Below, one piece after another: positions 50,771-64,000 of a stretch of 64,000 bases of DNA. This DNA comes from Latrodectus hesperus (taxonomy: Eukaryota; Arthropoda; Arachnida; Araneae; Theridiidae), in NCBI GenBank assembly GCA_037975125.1, contig JAJQOW010000014.1, forward strand, positions 3,435,286 to 3,499,285. Reading direction: 5' to 3'. Under the pieces are notes generated by a model. It saw only the letters and a list, made by a program, of their open reading frames with translations, searched no databases and had not been told where the DNA came from. A program made the translations under genes and the position numbers. Every line of letters begins with the position of its first letter. Position 1 is the first letter of the stretch.

Positions 50771-53700
50771 TTTTGTTTAAGGTCAAGCAATCACTAACTA
50801 AAACTAATTCATAACAATTAAAGGAATGAGTGCAGTTAAATTTATAAAATATTTGGTGTTAGTTAAATCAATTTTATTTTATCTTAAATTGAAAATTATC
50901 AATTTTACTAAATATTGTCTAGAAGCATTAGTTAAATTTCTCATGTATGATTACATTATTTAAAATGAATATTTGTAGTGTTTCAGAATCAATTTCAAGT
51001 GTTAATCTTTGTCTAATTATCTCATGTATACAAAAAATGACTGTTCAAACAGAACAACTAACAAAATATTTTGCTAATTCTCTTTGTTTTTATTTTTACA
51101 AATTTAAGTACTAACTCTGAGCATTTTTATATTTACTTCATACTTATAAACTTGGATTATAATTATATGTGTATTAAAATTATAAAAGTGTGTATTTTAT
51201 TATAGTGTTAAGTGTATATTTTAAATTATGAATCCCCTTGATAACAATTTATAAATCAACTGTTTTGAAGTATGGTGAATGATTAATATTTATTGATTGT
51301 TATAGAAGTATTTGGTGAATTCATCGGAAGAAATTTACATAAAAAGTTCAGATACTTCAAAATTCCCAATTACAATTTATGAAGTTTAATCTTAATATTT
51401 TATTAATTTACTAAAATGTATTGTCACTTTTATGGAATTCTTCATAATTTCATTTAAAAGATTTAATTTTTTGAATGATGCTACTTTGAAGTTGAAGTCT
51501 GTAAAAATTCAGAATGTAGAATCTGTAAATGAAATTTTAAGCATGGAACGTATTTTAAAAAAATATCAGCTCATTTTAAAAGTACATTTTATGTTTGAAA
51601 ATAAGAAACACGATAACTCACAATGAATTAAATGCAAAAATAATCTTTTAAAAATGAATTTTAACTCTACTGTAATTCTTAAGTTCATCTTTTAATCTGC
51701 TCTAATATGATATGTGTATAAATAGTTGACTTCAATAGCATTCATTTTTAAATTTTTATATAATCATTTTATAAATTTTTTCTCTATACACCTAGTTTCA
51801 CGATAAAGTTTAAGATTCGGAAGGTAATTCAATTTTTCAAGCTAGAACAATATTGAACAATATAATTTATTTATATTTTACATTAGAAACAATTTAATAA
51901 ACATATATATGATTTTTAATTTCATTTATTTCTTTTCGATTTTTAACGAATAAGTTTTTAATGAAATGTGTTAGAAAATTTATGTATGATTATAAATTTA
52001 TTTTGAACAGTCAAGGGGTTGAATTAGAAATAATGACTTGCAAACTCACTACATAACTTATTTCTATTGGAAAAGATTGATTTATTTTAACAATGCATTG
52101 AGCATGATTTCACACATAATTTTAGATCACAATAAATACGTGAATATTTACTTTCCACATTATATATTCAATAATTAGTAATTTCGCTTACTTAAATTCA
52201 GGAATAAACGGCTAATTATATATTACCACATTAATGATGATTTTGAATCAATCATTATATGAATATTTTGAATTTATTTATTAAATGACATTAAGAAAAA
52301 GCTTTTTGATGATAAATTCTTTCAATTTGTAGTATTGGTATATATTTTTAAAATTTTGAATAGTGTATTGCAAGTGCTTTCCAATCATGGATATTTTCAT
52401 TCGTTCTTCTGGAACACTACTGCAAACACTCCTTTTGCCCTATGCATGGCTCAAAATATCCTCAAAAGTGCCCATTCCGGATGGTGACGTAAAAGGAAAT
52501 GGCCATTTAGAAAAGTAACTCAAAGTCTATTGAAACATTTTCTATACCGTATTTTTAACTTTTTCAAAAAAAATAGATTTTGTTTACTTAGGAATCATAA
52601 ATGGATTTAACTTTACTTTTTTGTCATTTATTCACAAGCAGTGTTTCGTAAAATAAATTAAAAATTTATGAGATAGATATCATGAAAAGTTAAATGTTTT
52701 ATTTGTTTCTACACAATATAATGAATTTATTTACTTTAATAAAGCATATTTCACCTTTAAATGATAATATTCATTGTTCAAAAATGTGTATTTAATAGCA
52801 TTCATGTAAATTATTCATTCCAGTAAAAATTTCAAGCTAAATATATTAAAAAGGTTTATTTCGTATTTACAGAAAACTAAAAAATGCAATCCCAGTTAAT
52901 ATAAATATTTTTCTTAAAGATGTTCGAATATAAAATTTCTATCCTTTAAGCAAAAATTCAGTTTTATAAAATTTGTAAAAAATTTTAGTACAATTACTTT
53001 AAAGTGCTAATAGTCTCTTTTCAAAAATGGTATTAAATTTAAATTTAAATAGAGATAATAATTTTTATTAATTATTATAACTCTTCAAAAATTAAGTATT
53101 GTATCATACAACAAAAATAACTTTAAAAAAATAAAAGAAATACCTTTTTCATTCGCATTACTCTCGAAAACAAAGGAATATTCTGATAACTTATAATCTT
53201 AGTTTATATTAGGAAAAAAATATCAGTTTTATAAAACATTCTATAAAGTAGCACTAAAGAAAAAATTTATTTTGAGTAATCTTGCAAATCAAAATAATTT
53301 TTGTTGATTAAAAGTTTTGCAGGAATAATGAAATGCTTTGGTTATGCGAAGTGTTTTGTAATAATTACAGTGTTGCGTCAAGTTAATAAAAATAATTTTC
53401 TGAGCCTTCTTTTTTTGGTGAACTCCATCAATTATTGTGACATTTGTTGCTTACAATTTCAGTATTTCACACAACAAACAAGTATTAAAATGAATTCAAT
53501 GATAATATTGAATAGTTTAATGATTTAATATTTTTTTATGTTATATTTCTCTTCTTCTTTTAATTTAAATACAACTTTAAAGATTATAATTTCTTTTAAT
53601 CTATACTGGCTGCAGACTAACCAAACAGTACACAGAGGCTGTAGACTAACCATACAGTTTTAACTGTGTATAGAGGAAATATTTATGCTGAGATTTTGTG

Positions 53701-54176
53701 GGAAATTTTTAAAATGCTTTATGCAAATTGAGTTATAAAAATCATCCCTATGAAAAATTTACCAGCATCAATGGAATAGTGATATACTTTCTTTAATGCT
53801 AAATATTGGAAGCTTTAATTTATCATCTCTTCAGCGATTCAAAGTATAAAGTTAATTGAAAACTAAGATGTGATGTGCTAAGATGTATCCTAATCGTTTC
53901 ATGAATCAAATTGGTTTTAAAGATTAAAGAGTACAAGTCTCACAATCTTCCAATTTTTAAATGGGTATCTTTATCAAATTATACACATAAAATAAAAAAA
54001 ATTGTTAGGACACTCATATCAACGAATAATATAAAAAATATTACTTTTACAAGTCTCATTATTGTTCAAAAATATGTATTAAATTGTTTTCCTTATTCAT
54101 GTAAGACATTAAAACCTAAATAGTTTTTGGAAAAATATAAGATTCTCTGGTTATACATACAGCATTGGGTAACAAC
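50771..54176. other. AT-rich DNA, two small oddities
   Basis: At 52388-52519 a G+C-raised plus-strand frame reads 'MDIFIRSSGTLLQTLLLPYA' then 'WLKISSKVPIPDGDVKGNGH' then 'LEK', unrecognised. At 53609-53662 'ggctg.agactaacca.acag' occurs twice, 30 bp apart. No gene is supported elsewhere. Confidence 0.5.
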
Positions 54177-54189
54177 ACCTATTAAACAG
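54177..54189. repeat. Perfect 13-bp target-site duplication, left
   Basis: 'acctattaaacag' is identical to 54331-54343. Confidence 0.9.
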
Positions 54190-54330
54190 AGTTTGGTTTG
54201 ATTGTCGCTCAACGGTCATTTTTTGCACACGCAGGCTAATTAGACCGGGACCTACAGTTTAAAGTGGATTCCGAACCACTACAAACATTCATGCCCAAGA
54301 TGGGATTCGAACCCACGAACTGTTGAACTG
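54190..54330 (-). mobile_element. SINE insertion with intact duplications
   Basis: 141 bp bracketed by the perfect 13-bp repeat. On the minus strand it begins 'cagttcaacagttcgtgggt', continuing with a perfect box B 'gggttcgaatccc' (about 54301-54313), then a body ending 'gcgacaatcaaaccaaactc'. The 5' end lies just upstream of box B, so box A and the start of the tRNA-like head are missing: a 5' truncation at insertion. Undiverged duplications argue that this is the youngest insertion in the window. The body differs from the other SINE families here. It is not a functional tRNA gene, because the 5' half is absent. Confidence 0.88.
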
Positions 54331-54343
54331 ACCTATTAAACAG
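54331..54343. repeat. Perfect 13-bp target-site duplication, right
   Basis: 'acctattaaacag', partner of 54177-54189. Confidence 0.9.
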
Positions 54344-56279
54344 GGGTAATAAGTACTACTTTTCTGTTTCAATAAAATACAAACTTATTCTTCCTGCCGG
54401 AAAATTTTTAGTTTCTATTTTGTGACATGGGAATAAAACTCATTTTCTTTCAAAATATTTATTAGAAAGACCAATGACATTTATGGTAAAAGAATTACAT
54501 TATCTTGAATATTTAATCAAATATATAAAATTGATTCTTAATAAATTTCACCGTGTGTAATGATAATGCATTGGCACATTCTTTACAATCTATATACGTA
54601 AGAAAATAAAAGGATCAATCTAAAATATAAAAATTTTTACAAATATGAAACTTTAGTTTTTGAATCCTTTTATGGTGATTTCATTTTAAAAATGAAGCAG
54701 CTTCTGGGTTTGCGTGATGACAGTTCCACTTACTTAACAATGCAATTTAAAGTACAGGAGTATCCTCGGAATAGCGTTACGTGTTGTCCTATTCACGCTC
54801 TATAAGAATGTGATCTGAAGATTCAACTGGCTAGTCCATCAGGAAACTGCCTTCATTAAAACCCATAACATGATAGATAACCCATGACATAATAACGTAT
54901 AATAAAAGACCTCACCTTATAAGATCAAAATTGAGACCATATCGCCATTATTCCATAAATCAATAAACATTTATTCAAAATCGAACTCCTTTTAAGACAC
55001 ATAGAAAGACCATGATGGATTGCATTCACTTTTATTCCGTAATCTACAAAATTTATTCAAAATCGAAATGTTAAAAAATCGTTTGATAAAGAGGGATTGT
55101 ATTCAAAAAAAGCTAGTGCAATTCAGATTTCATTTCTTATTTTTCAAGCTGCAGATAATAAAAAAATCTCAGTTAATAATATTATAGCAAATCACAGAAA
55201 AGATAAATTTTATTAAGTGTAACGATGTCGTGTTAATAAAAAAATAAGTAACAATGAACTTTTAATTATAATTCAAAATATTTCTTTTAAATTTAAATTT
55301 TCTCATTTTCATTTTAACTTTTGGAAACAAATTCAGTTACAGTAATAAAACATTTTGCACAATGTTTCTCATGTATATTTATATTTATTGTTCTTCCCTC
55401 ATTCGCAAAAATAAACCAGTTATTATAAATTAAAGGTAGATAAATTTACATCTGTTATTTTTATATTATTTTTTCACTCTATCAATTTGATTCATTTTAT
55501 TTCTTATCTATAGATTGCAAAAAAATTTTCTTTTTAAAGAAAAATTATAAATTTATTCTTGAATTTTGATAATTTATTCAAAGAAGCATAAATCGAATTT
55601 TTAATTTGTTCAGATTCAAATATATAGAGATATTCAAAAATGTTTTGATCCTTATAAAAATTGATCTGTAAAATTAAAACATGCCGTACTACATTTAATA
55701 ATGTGATGTGAATCTTCTGATTGTGTTTTTTTAAAATTAAATGTAAAAATTTCCGTTTTCGTAAAAATCAAATTAGTGTATTCCATTAGGATTCATAACA
55801 TGTGAAAACACATAACACATATCTAATACTTTCTGTAGTAATTTAAAAACCATAAAACTCTTAAAATATACAAAAAAGTAATTTATAAAAATCTCCAAAT
55901 GTATTAATGTCAGAAATTTTGCATTCCATGATTTGGAATACATATATTTTTAAAGTTGGTCCTAACCATAAAATTCAATCATTATGATGTAATAAAATTA
56001 CCATTTAAGTTTATAAATTTCATTTTAAGAATCATGTACTTTTATATAAATTTTTCTACGCATTTAAAAATGTGAATTTATAAAATGTTTTTCTAAAATC
56101 ATATTCATTTAGTTTAAAATATATATTTTATATTAAACAATTTATCTAAGTTCTAAAAATTAAAACTTTCCTACTAGAACCATTCCTCAGAATAAAGTAT
56201 AACAAAAATATTACATTCTATTTCTTCCGATGCTTAGCAATAAAGTTATGATATCACAGAAATTGCAATCTTTTTCGTG
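54344..56279. other. AT-rich DNA, no gene seen
   Basis: 54690-54900 is mildly G+C-raised. 'tttattcaaaatcgaa' occurs at about 54970 and 55053 within two loosely similar segments. No gene is supported. Confidence 0.6.
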
Positions 56280-56880
56280 AGAAAAAGAAAAGTAATACAA
56301 TCGAACTCTTCGGAATCTTACCGGAAAATGATTCAACTGATTTCTCTCCCTGAAGTCTCGCTTATGGAATTTGAGCGTATTCCGCATGATAAGAAAAAAG
56401 GAGATAAGCTGCCTATATATCTGTGTGCTTTAACGTAGAAGCTTTTATCGATAATCTGGAAAGATTTCTCTTGCAAAATGTTTGATGAAATAGACTGACA
56501 CGTATCCAATCATCGTTTTGAATCGGTTTTTCTTACAGAATTTTTGTTAATGCTCTTTTTTTCTCCTTCACTCTCACAGATATAATAGAGCTTCTAGAGT
56601 ATGAAATGACTTTTGCGGATCTTTCGCTTTTGAGGATATAGGCGGGAAATGAGATTTTGCGACGAAGCGTCAAAACAGGTTGAGGGCTCTTCGCTGTCAT
56701 TTTTTTTATTCCTTTCCTTCACCCGGGAATCCATTCTGTTTTTTGTCATACAGGCTATTCTTCAAAGTGGCTGTTAAAACGGATTTGTATTTCTCCCTTT
56801 TTTGTCCTTGAATTCTTTGCTTTTGGGCCGACGCTTAGGGTTTAGATTCCGCATTAGAAAAGGAAAATAAAACACGTAAA
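56280..56880. other. G+C-raised patch, no ORF
   Basis: About 600 bp at clearly higher G+C than its surroundings, without an open frame of note, inverted-repeat ends, tRNA-like boxes or visible internal repeats. Pyrimidine-rich tracts (for example 56555-56575 and 56700-56725) are frequent on the plus strand. It may be a non-coding exon, a conserved regulatory element, or an unrecognised old insertion. The sequence alone does not decide. Confidence 0.4.
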
Positions 56881-57056
56881 ATGAAAAGAAACTTTTCCTT
56901 GAAAATACTTCTTACACAAAGCGTAAACATTTCGAATGAATTGAATTTCCTTGAAAAATATATTTTAGGAATGATAAAAGATCTTCGTGTTATTTTCAGT
57001 TTAATTTTAAAATTGTTAGTCTTTTAAAAATTACATAAAGAAGTTATTCTAAAATT

Positions 57057-57076
57057 ATATATAAATAAATAAATAA

Positions 57077-57143
<67 letters not shown>
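57057..57143. repeat. (TAAA)n-(TA)n compound microsatellite
   Basis: About six TAAA units followed by about 60 bp of TA units. Confidence 0.97.
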
Positions 57144-57145
<2 letters not shown>

Positions 57146-60037
57146 ATTATAATAGTATTCCTATAATTTATCAATAATTTGTTTAGCTTCATTGTAGTAA
57201 AAAATAATGGATTTTAAAACTTGCAACTGAATCTTAGTCACTGTTCTGGAATTTTTTTTGCATAATACTACTTTATATTAGTCCTAATAATAAAAATCGT
57301 GAAATATAACCAATTGTAAATATTTAACGAAAAATCCAAATTTTGTTGAAAATTTCTTTTACCGAAGAATGATTAAAAACAGATAATTGCTTAGTTTAAT
57401 TTAAATTTGATTTTTGATGAGTGGTAGTCTTCAGATATACAGCAAAATCTATCACAATTACAGAGAACTTTAACTTTTCCGATACATTGCGAGAATTAAA
57501 AAGTGTTTCACAATTAAGAAAAAATAAATACTGTAATTGTAGTTATGTTTTCAGCAAATAATATTTTCTTATATCAGTTGAATACCATTTAAAATAAAAT
57601 TAAAGCACCTTTTTTATTATTTAAATGGTATTTAATGCAATAATAATTTTAATATTTATCATTTTTACTATTTGAAGTATTTTGATGTTCAATCATTTTT
57701 AACTTTAGAACATTTTAGAATAATACTTGACATGTATCACTTAGGAAGGTCTAATATGCTTTTCTCATTCTTCTGCGATTAATTATATGTATGAGCTACA
57801 TTTTCTATTGATATATTTCGCAATCAGTTTATTTTAAGTAATGTTTAATAAAGACACCTTTCCATGAATTGTATTGTTTAAATATGCGTAATTCAAAATT
57901 TTCGAATTGTCAATTCGCATTCATTACATTACTAATATAAATAAAAATAACAGAATATTATTTAAAAAAATAATTTTAAAAATATTATTTTTTCATAATG
58001 TGAAATACAACCATTCAAATATTGTTGAATACTAACAACTATTCTTCAAAAAATTCACCTTTTTCCTTTCTGAAATTAAAAATTTGAATGTTCTAAATTT
58101 CAGCAAAATTTACTTGTAATTCCTGTTCTATGATAAATTACATATAATATATTAATTTGACATGCATGGAGAAAATTTCTAACTTTTGTTGTTTCACATT
58201 TTCTAGTTAAAATTGTCAAATTTTTACTGAGTAGGGAAATAATTTTTATAATCACTTGATGTTAATAGCTTATGTATTTTGTTAATTCATACTGTAAATA
58301 ACAAGACTAACATCTTGAACAGTATGATATTGTAGTACTTTGATAATCTTTAAAGTCAGAACAACCTTAATGTGAGATTTTACATTAACTTTGTATGCAT
58401 TTAATTTTGCAGTTAAGTGATATTTAAAATTTCAGTATAAATACATTTAGAATAATGCATAAACTTAAAAGAAATTCTTGTATATAAAAAATTAAATAAT
58501 AGGAGTATTTATACAACACCATATGTAACAATAAAGTATAATTCTATGTGTGCAAGTTTTTGATTTATCTACATTAAAATGACAATTATTTATCAAACTA
58601 AAGATTTAAAATTTAATCTTTACTTCCGAATACAAATGATACAGTTTCTAATTATGAAAGCTAAATTTATAAAATAATAACTCTTAAATTTAATTTTTTG
58701 TAAATTAAATGAATCCAAATTCGGAAGCTTAACTTATTAATTGAGTAATATATTTAAATGTTTTAATATTGCTATGTTCAAATGATTGCTTTTTATAAAA
58801 CTAAAGATTTTCATTTTTGATGAGATTTTGAATTTCTCACAATTTAATATATGTGGTACACAATCAATAATACGTATTTTTAAACGATGATAAATTTTTA
58901 TTCAAGATGATTTATGATCCTTGACTCAATAGAAATGTATAACTATTAAATATTCTTCAAATATCTCTAAAAAAAGATTCGTTGGATATTAATTCTAAAC
59001 ACCATATTTTATATCTTCAGAAACTATGATTTACATACATATGTGTTAAAATGTTGTAAGAATATAAATACACGAACAGTATAGATCAACAAAAAAGTAA
59101 TATTTTCTATAAAATCATTTACCTTAATTAAATTCTTTATTTGCAATTTTAATATTACTTTTAATGAAAATTTATTTGAAATTTATTTCCAATTCACGAG
59201 TGTAAATTCTATTTTGATGACTCTACTCATTTTTAATATATATTGGAATTCTTTGGATGAAATTTTTTTTCAATGTAATTTTAGTGTAACTTACTCACAT
59301 TTCAATAGTTTATTGAATAATTTAGAAACATTTAATTTTTTTATTTATAATACTTTGCATGTATGTAATCAAACTTTAGCGTTTTTGTCATATTTAAAAG
59401 TAAAATAATTCAAAGTTAAAAATAAATTAGTATTTTTCATTATTTTTTAAAACAGAAAGCATTTGAAAAATTCTTAACAATGTCATAAGTAAGAAAATTT
59501 ATACAAAACAAAGTTGATTCATGTTTACAGTTAATTACATTTATTTTCTTTAAAAATTCAACAGAATTTTCTATATAAGATTAATTTCTTGTTTCGTCCT
59601 AAACCCAAATTTTACAAAAGTTAATAAAATATATTTATTGTTTAAAAAAGCAAATTAACTATGTCTACATGTTATGATATTGTGTTAAATTCACTATTAT
59701 GAGGCAGGATTTTGTTTCTGAATTTAAAAGCAATAATTTTTTATGTGTGTGTTATGAACTGTGGATGCATGTTTAACATATTATTAACTACACAAATTTC
59801 CAGAACACTATGTTTTTATTGGGTTGTAACAAAAAGTTTTCACCCCCAGCTTTCAGTAAAGTTAAAAAAAGAAATTCGAAGCAGTACCTGTTGTTTAGGA
59901 AGTAATCATCACAACAAAATCTACGTTCTTCTGCTAAAGTTTCATAATTATTACAAAACCTTCAAACTTGATAGCCACAATTCCACAAACAGATCAATCA
60001 ATCAATCTATTTGCATACATACTATGATGACTCGATG
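57144..60037. other. AT-rich DNA, no gene seen
   Basis: No supported feature. 'ttgggttgtaacaaaaag' at 59819 might be an outer end of the neighbouring mariner remnant, but no convincing partner was found. Confidence 0.6.
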
Positions 60038-60903
60038 TCAGATATAACTGCAGATGTGAAAAGAGGCAGAATTCCAACGAATTGAATTCAGAGATATTTG
60101 ATGCGTGTAACTAAAGAAACAAAATTTGAATTCGTAGAGAATTGAAATGGTAAATGAAGGCTCATAAAATCTTGCATTATTTTGATGAAAAAATTTTTTA
60201 GTTTTTACTCCTAAACTCAATTCAAAATTTTGATTTGATAGCAGCATCAACAAAAACTTACATCTCGTGGTGCATCTTACTGTAGATACTTTTTGCGAAT
60301 AATAGCAAGACAATCCTACCCGATATAAAGCATGATCATTTTGTTAGTCAAATTGTGCTTAGTGACGCTGCTTACGAGTGCATCGAGAGTATACCAACCG
60401 TTATTTCGGTTATTCGTTATTGATGTAAATACACTTTTCATCACAAGTAATGAGTGTGTCAAGAATTCTGTCTATGCTTTGATATGGGAATAGAATAGTC
60501 CTGACATGAACACATGTACCCTTATCTTCTTGAGACAGCTCACATGGAAACCATTGATTGAACTTTTAGACAAATTTATATGATGTAAAGCATTTTAAGT
60601 GGACATAGCGTTAACGTCTAACGTTTTTGCTATAGCTCTCGATAAGTTGAATACTAATTTTCTTCAACATGTTCTCGCAAGCAATAGGCCGGCGTGAGAG
60701 TTCTGAATCTTGAATATCAATATTTTGAATTTTTGGTACCAAATCTTCAAAGTGTCATATGCTGCAACAGTATTTCTGTTGCTGGTTTTTGCAAAAAAAC
60801 TGGTAATAAATGATTGTTCTAATCTAATAATAAATGATGGTTCTAATCTAATAGTAGCAGTGAGAAAATTCCATATCAGAGATCTTTTACTTAATGATGA
60901 CAA
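60038..60903 (-). pseudogene. Mariner transposase pseudogene, near full span
   Basis: Minus strand, in order. 'YDTLKIWYQKFKILIFKIQN' followed by 'SHAGLLLA' matches the end of the N-terminal domain (usual WF.KF.SGDF...GRP). 'NQWFPCELSQEDK' is the W-V-P-H-E-L-S block. 'DRILDTLITCDEKCIYINNE' is the first catalytic block (usual TGDEKW), with Asp intact at 60442-60440. 'KTKKFFHQNNARFYEP' is the second block, where the expected Asp (HQDNARPH) is Asn, codon 60181-60179. The two sites lie 87 codons apart in one frame, near the usual spacing. The third Asp region is not identifiable. In-frame stops occur at 60412 and 60403, and a frame change separates the N-terminal part. A 24-bp tandem duplication (about 60797-60851) sits in the 5' region. 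Catalytically dead. Confidence 0.88.
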
Positions 60904-63900
60904 TATATTTTCACATATCTCACAAGACAGTTTACTAAATCCAATCTCTTTTCAAGTAATAGAAATCATCTGACAAAATATTAGCAAATACACTAACTTG
61001 AAAGGTTTGCGCATAAAATAAAAGTGACGGCAGAAGACATTTGTAACATATCGATGAATGTAGCATTAAATTACCCTAATTGAATAATTATGAAACTAAC
61101 TAAATGAAATTGATATACTCAAACAATTAAATGCATATTTTATTTATTCCAAGTAATTTTTATCCTGATTTCTTTTCAGAATTAATTTGTTATTTCGAAT
61201 AGTTGATCTATAAGAAAACTATATTCGAAGAAACTGTTTTATAACAAATAAGTTCAGTTAACTACTGTTTTCTGCGAAATTTAAAAACCAATATGATGAT
61301 TTTAACAGGAAGAGCTCTGTTTCATTCAATAAAATATAATGCAATGTAATTCTTAAAATCTTTGTACATATGTAATAGCATTAAAACTTGTATTTAATTA
61401 TTACTGTTCTATGTCTAAATATATTGCAAATATTTAATACAAATTCTTACTTAAAAATGTTTATAAACAAACACTTTAACTAAGAAATTTAAGTTTTTTT
61501 TCATACATATATAGAAATTGATTATTTAATATTTATGTATCAAAAAATAAACATTTTAACAAGTTCTAATGAAACTACTTATAAAAACATTTTTAAGTTA
61601 AGTATTTCAATATTTATAAGAATACTTGTACTTTTTAGTTTTGTATGTACCATATATTAATTACATAAAGATTTAATTATATATTTTGTTATGTTATTAA
61701 TATCAAAGGAATAATATATTTCCTGTAATAAATTTTATTATTAAAATATTTCAATACATACTGTTTCACTTTAAGTATAGGAATCACAATAGGAATGATT
61801 TAAACCATACAATCTGTTATAAATGCTGTACATAGGAAATTTAATCAAAAATTCAAAAAAATATTGTAATATCTAAATTATTAGCTTTTCTGTGGATTCG
61901 TGTCAAATATGTTTTAGCATTTAAAGAAAGAGAATACACAAGATATACATATATGGTACAATTGAGATTGAATATTGTTGCATGGGGATAAGTGTCAGAT
62001 AAAAGAAAGATAAATGGTTACAATATCTTTCTAGATTTGTAGAGGTAAAATTGATGCTAAAACCAGAATTATGGTTTATTTTATCGTATCATTATTTCTC
62101 GTGTCTTTCGAGATACCATAGCTATTTGCAGAATAGTGAATTGCTGTGTTCAGGAGGGTCGGGCAAAACTAGGTGTAGAATCTCTGAATCATGCTAACAT
62201 GAATTGCCAAGACAATACATATATAAAACCTTAACTAAGTGCATAAACATCCTAAACAAAGAAATGGCGTTATTCGCCATGTATGAAGAGTACACAAGAA
62301 AACTTTGATTATATTTACAGTAGCCTGTAATGAGATTACTATTTCTACAGCTATCATTGATGACGCATCATTGAAAAGAGCGTTTTCAATAATATGATCA
62401 ATGCCGTATCTGGACTCAGAAATGATATCCCAAATCATATTCTCAGACTTTACTTCTGTTTGTAGAATCATGAATACCACATTCCTGTTTGATCGCCTCA
62501 TTGAGAACTCCCATTGACAACCTGCATTCAAGATCGTCAAAATTAATCCATGATCTGAAGTGTAAAGGTTGCCATTGAATAGTTCTTAATGTGAAACATT
62601 TTGTTAAGATTCTTTTAATTGACGGTTTTTAAACAATGGTTGTTAAATTTCTGTTGAGTTAAGTTTTTATCTGAGGTTTGTTTATGGATCTGCTTTTTAT
62701 TCAAAAGCATTATTCAAAGGCAAAGAGAAACACGATATTTCATCAAGATAAACATGACAAACTATTGATTGCATTATACGGATCTTATCAAACTGAACGA
62801 AATTTCATCTGCTACTCTGGTTAGTGCTTTCTTCAGACAATATATTCATCAACAGAAAACACCCTCTGCTGAATAATATACAGAATTACTGAAAAAACAA
62901 TGTGCTACACAAATCAGAATAATTCTTAGGAACCATCATCATTAACTTCACAAATGATGAAAGTGTATGTCTTTACAATTGCATGTAGACTATTTTCAGA
63001 GGTAACAGTAAAAACCATTTTAATTATTTGTATTAATAAAAGTATTTTTTATTAACTCTTGAGAGCAAATGTTTACCACTGTTTTCACGAAAATCAAATT
63101 TCTTAAAATGCTTTGAAATTGATGAGCAATAATATTACTTAGACACACAAATTTCTTAATGTATACATACATGGATATAAACAGAGAAATGTGAGAGATA
63201 TGCCAATAGAAATATAAAATACTTTATATTTTGTGAAAGAAAAATAAATGCTAAAAATACCTTCCAACTCTCAAATTCAGAAAAACTACATACAGCATAA
63301 GAATAATGTAAATATGGAATATTTGTGTTACCTACACGCACAAAAGATTTCCATTTTACCAAGTCAAATGTCAAGGCATGCAAGCTTTATTCTTAAAATT
63401 TTTTCTTGCCGATTGGAGTCAAAATATTTGCTCACTAAAAACACCATCTACCTTAAGCTACAGCGCCGAGAGAAAAATCAGTAACGAACGTTATATGCTG
63501 TATATCACTTCTAACTGTACCCGCAGATGATCTCTTTGCCATTTTAAATCACCCCGTCGGTAGAATTCTCCACTGGCAACAATGCTTTAGGACCTTGTGG
63601 ATTTAAAGATTAGGATTGGAGACATTTTCTCCATTTAAAGTGATCCTGGTGACAGGATTTTTTACACTTCAAACCCCTATTGCGGTGAAAGTATTTTTAT
63701 TTATTTACTTTTATTTCCTCTCGCTTCAAATGGAAGTTATAAAAAAAGCAAAATTTTATGGAAAGAAAAGTATTACCTTTGTGAAGAGGAGGATTTTAGG
63801 GATTGACTTGTTTTTGTAATGGAAGTTGTTTTCCCGTGTACTTCTTCAACGAAATGTGAACTACATGAAATAAATCTGAGCAATATCTTTATTTTACTGT

Positions 63901-64000
63901 TTTGAAAATACGAATAGTGAATGTACAGTGAAAATAGAATTAAAAAATAGAAGTTGAATATTTTTCACATATATAACAAATGTTAAGGAAAAATTATTGA
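60904..64000. other. AT-rich DNA, no gene supported
   Basis: 62130-62560 is mildly G+C-raised with a 101-codon minus frame (62235-62540) I do not recognise. 63400-63830 is also G+C-raised with a 67-codon plus frame (63616-63819) of unknown meaning and a hydrophobic centre. Neither has clear splice sites or motifs, and both may be chance or old insertions. Confidence 0.45.

Noticed and set aside
54190..54330. A perfect tRNA-like box B suggesting a tRNA gene
   Set aside because: No 5' half, anticodon arm or acceptor pairing, and the segment is bracketed by a target-site duplication, so it is a SINE.
62235..62540. 101-codon minus-strand frame
   Set aside because: Length is notable for AT-rich DNA but the translation shows no domain, and no promoter or splice context is visible. 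Mentioned only in the region entry.

Overview
The window is AT-rich (roughly a quarter to 30% G+C by eye) non-protein-coding DNA of a eukaryote, most likely an arthropod and probably a spider. The reasons are long (TA)n microsatellites, decayed Tc1/mariner transposases, tRNA-headed SINEs with target-site duplications, and an RNase H-type polyprotein tail whose wording resembles retroelements I associate with orb-weaver genomes. The species is inference. There are no operons, Shine-Dalgarno sites or long ORFs, so nothing suggests a bacterial, viral or organellar origin. No intact host gene can be supported. The stretch reads as intergenic DNA or the inside of a large intron. A 500-N assembly gap lies at 17967-18466.

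Layout. 1-9 kb holds two (TA)n arrays, a four-copy 67-bp minisatellite (2230-2498), a 5'-truncated SINE (4359-4542) and two abutting perfect palindromes (8417-8458). 10-22 kb holds three copies of a short inverted-repeat element (9987-10264, 17654-17900, about 21330-21558), a minus-strand Mutator-like transposase remnant that looks internally deleted (12260-12792), the C-terminus of a Tc1-like transposase (16230-16452), a small mariner MITE (20341-20545) and an exon-like minus-strand open frame (21178-21310). 24-35 kb holds a TATCGG cluster, a (TA)n array of about 825 bp, a CAA-tailed SINE with an inverted duplication of its insertion junction (29418-29730), a retroelement RNase H tail (32116-32499) and a SINE with intact tRNA head (34058-34308).

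40-41.5 kb has two G+C-raised open frames behind good splice acceptors, the best though weak candidates for host exons. 43-44 kb holds another Tc1-like fragment. 50-54 kb has two more SINEs, one with a perfect 13-bp target-site duplication. 56.3-56.9 kb is a G+C-raised patch without ORF. 60.0-60.9 kb is a decayed but nearly full-span mariner transposase. The rest is AT-rich sequence in which I see no gene.

All coding-looking segments except the 40-41 kb and 21 kb candidates trace to mobile elements, and every one is broken. The most interesting material is therefore mobile-element structure: the three-copy inverted-repeat family, the Mutator deletion derivative, the mutation at the SINE junction, and the twin palindromes.
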